64,000 bases of DNA, taken from assembly GCF_964355755.1 (NCBI RefSeq), contig NC_092679.1, forward strand, positions 7,624,001 through 7,688,000, read 5' to 3'. Position numbers and translations under genes: made by a program. The notes under the pieces were generated by a model. The model was not told the origin of the DNA, did no database searches, and saw only the letters and a list, made by a program, of their open reading frames with translations. Positions 62,489 to 64,000 of the stretch are shown in pieces (position 1 is the stretch's first letter; each line of letters begins with the position of its first letter). Source of the stretch: Antedon mediterranea (taxonomy: Eukaryota > Echinodermata > Crinoidea > Comatulida > Antedonidae).

Positions 62489-62565
62489 AAGTTGTGTTGC
62501 CAACCCAAGAACGTACGCGCAACGCAAATGAGTCATCGCGTTGCGTTGTGAACCAAGTTTTAGTA

Positions 62566-62865
62566 GAGTGGCTCTCTGTGATTTCACTTCCACAATACAT
62601 GTATTATTTATTTTTCTATTATTTAATATTTAACAAAAATGAACCTAAATTTGATTTGAGAATATCAATACAATAGTCGTGAACGTGCAAACAATTTATG
62701 ACCATCATTATAAATGACACATGTCAAAAAAACAAACGTACTCATATGATGTCCTCAAGGCCTTAAACTGGTACCGTTATATCGCACCATGTCTTACAAA
62801 CCTGTCAATCGACATCTTAAAATTTATGTTGGACAATTCGTACATCTTTTTCCATTGTGTTGTTT
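62566..62865. other. Unannotated spacer
   Basis: AT-rich; nothing recognised. Confidence 0.4.
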
Positions 62866-63716
62866 CAATAGAGAGAAATGGCGAACCGCGATGACGTCAC
62901 TCAAATTTCACCGAGTGGGTATAGATTGTAAACAAACCATTTCGCCACATGTTTTTGTATGGGAAATTCCGATGGGTCGAGTTAAAAAGGTAGTTAGAAA
63001 AGAATGTTTAAAACACACATAATAGCAGTATCTTTTTTTTTTTGCAACACCCTTAACAATTTTAATGTTATATGGGCAAATCTTAACATATTTTATTTCA
63101 ATTTGGATTGAATTAAGACGCGTTTTTGTTATATACTGTACCCAGCTCTAGGCCCTAGATAGTTTCGCTGATGCTGCGTAGTACCTCGAGTAGGCCTACT
63201 CGAGCGAGCCTAGCACGGATTATCGGTTATTATTTATAATAATAATAAATAATAATAATATTGGAAATTCGTTATTGCATACTGTACTACTACTACTACT
63301 TTAGCTAGGGTGCTGCTAAGCCTCTCCTAGCTAGGTAGTAAGACTAAATAGAGCATCTCTAGTAGACGTAGGCCTAGCATTTAGTTTCAGCTTGACAACT
63401 GCCATTTTGTTATGTGATGCTTCCTGCAGGGGGGCTACCGCCAGTAATGAATACTTGATAACACCATTCTACTATAATACTATAGGCCTAGTCTAATGTA
63501 GACCTACAGATATGAGATATTTTTAGGAATATGATTGTGAATGATGGATGACTAAATACACAAATAGAAAAAGAATTATGCGTTACAGCAACAACATTGG
63601 TTAGACGACGCCATGATTCACGTGTATAAACATAGGAAATGTGCCGCCCTCAACGGTTTGTTATGATTTTATACCCACTCGGATTTTAGACGTCGGTTCG
63701 CCATTTCTCTCTATTG
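62866..63716. mobile_element. TIR element, 851 bp, ends CAATAGAGAGAAATGGCGAA
   Basis: The inverted ends share CAATAGAGAGAAATGGCGAA and, further in, CCGAGTGGGTATA. The interior includes several AGGCCTA palindromes, an AAT trinucleotide run near 63236-63262 and a TGACGTCA at 62892-62899. No target duplication was evident, so boundaries may be off by a few bases. The + frame at 62789-63022 runs across the left end and is not a convincing gene. Confidence 0.65.
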
Positions 63717-64000
63717 GGAGGGAACGATTTATAATAGGTCAAATAACATGAAGCATATCAACAAATAAACATGATTTGTAACAAAACGGATAAAGAATGT
63801 GAAAACAACGACTTGTAAAAAAACAATTAGTAATTACAACAAGCAGTAACTGCAAATCATTGAAATATTAACTGTGACGCAGTTTTGATCTGGATGTCAA
63901 ACAGTTTCATGAGGGCGCCGTTATAGTTTTTATTTAAATTTGTAACAATTCATGATGTTATTTTGTTGAAAATCAGAATCAACAAACATATATATAATGT
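63717..64000. other. Window end, unannotated
   Basis: AT-rich; nothing recognised. Confidence 0.4.

Overview
The window is AT-rich, intron-rich animal DNA. Very frequent AGGCCT/GTAGGCCTAC palindromes, many small DNA transposons, a tRNA-derived SINE and minisatellites suggest a marine invertebrate deuterostome, most likely an echinoderm. That assignment is inference from texture and from the one gene recognised. No rRNA, CRISPR array or prokaryotic feature is visible.

The only gene I can support well lies on the + strand at 24.85-46.9 kb. Three phase-compatible coding exons (24866-25424, 40450-40637, 44443-44547) encode a 283-residue BH3-only apoptosis protein. It has an LC8 dynein-light-chain motif (STQTP, residues 149-153), as in vertebrate Bim and Bmf. 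It also has two RxxSAP sites (S113, S219), resembling the 14-3-3 sites of Bad, and a BH3 helix (residues 228-245) closest to Bad and Bim. A candidate alternative first exon (29674-29782) has the same splice phase. It would give a 133-residue isoform without the LC8 motif, comparable to BimS versus BimL/EL. Intron 1 (15 kb) and intron 2 (3.8 kb) are full of repeats.

0-10.6 kb: a 40-bp tandem array broken by three complete unrelated transposons plus a fourth whose left end lies outside the window. All junctions fall in the same decamer, GTAGGTCTAA, of the 40-bp unit. The largest insert (4511-10399) is a long-inverted-repeat, Mutator-like nonautonomous element that itself holds a nested 1.3-kb element, a foldback element and a TTAA-type MITE.

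10.6-24.8 kb: minisatellites, a 2.5-kb long-TIR element, a TTAA MITE, a SINE and a truncated second copy of the Mutator-like family.

25.4-44.4 kb (introns): a TTAA MITE, a 33-bp minisatellite with a G-quadruplex tract beside it, a 2-kb TIR element with a 7-bp target duplication, and a Harbinger-like element carrying a broken Myb/SANT-like reading frame.

46.9-64 kb: no recognised gene. There are three unrecognised minus-strand exon-like reading frames, two of them with signal-peptide-like starts, and a TATA-plus-donor arrangement. The rest includes a 23-bp minisatellite, a dense cluster of a GGTTCCCACTAG-ended MITE family with a 337-bp near-perfect palindrome, a second Harbinger-like element sitting inside a degenerate MITE, and a terminal TIR element.
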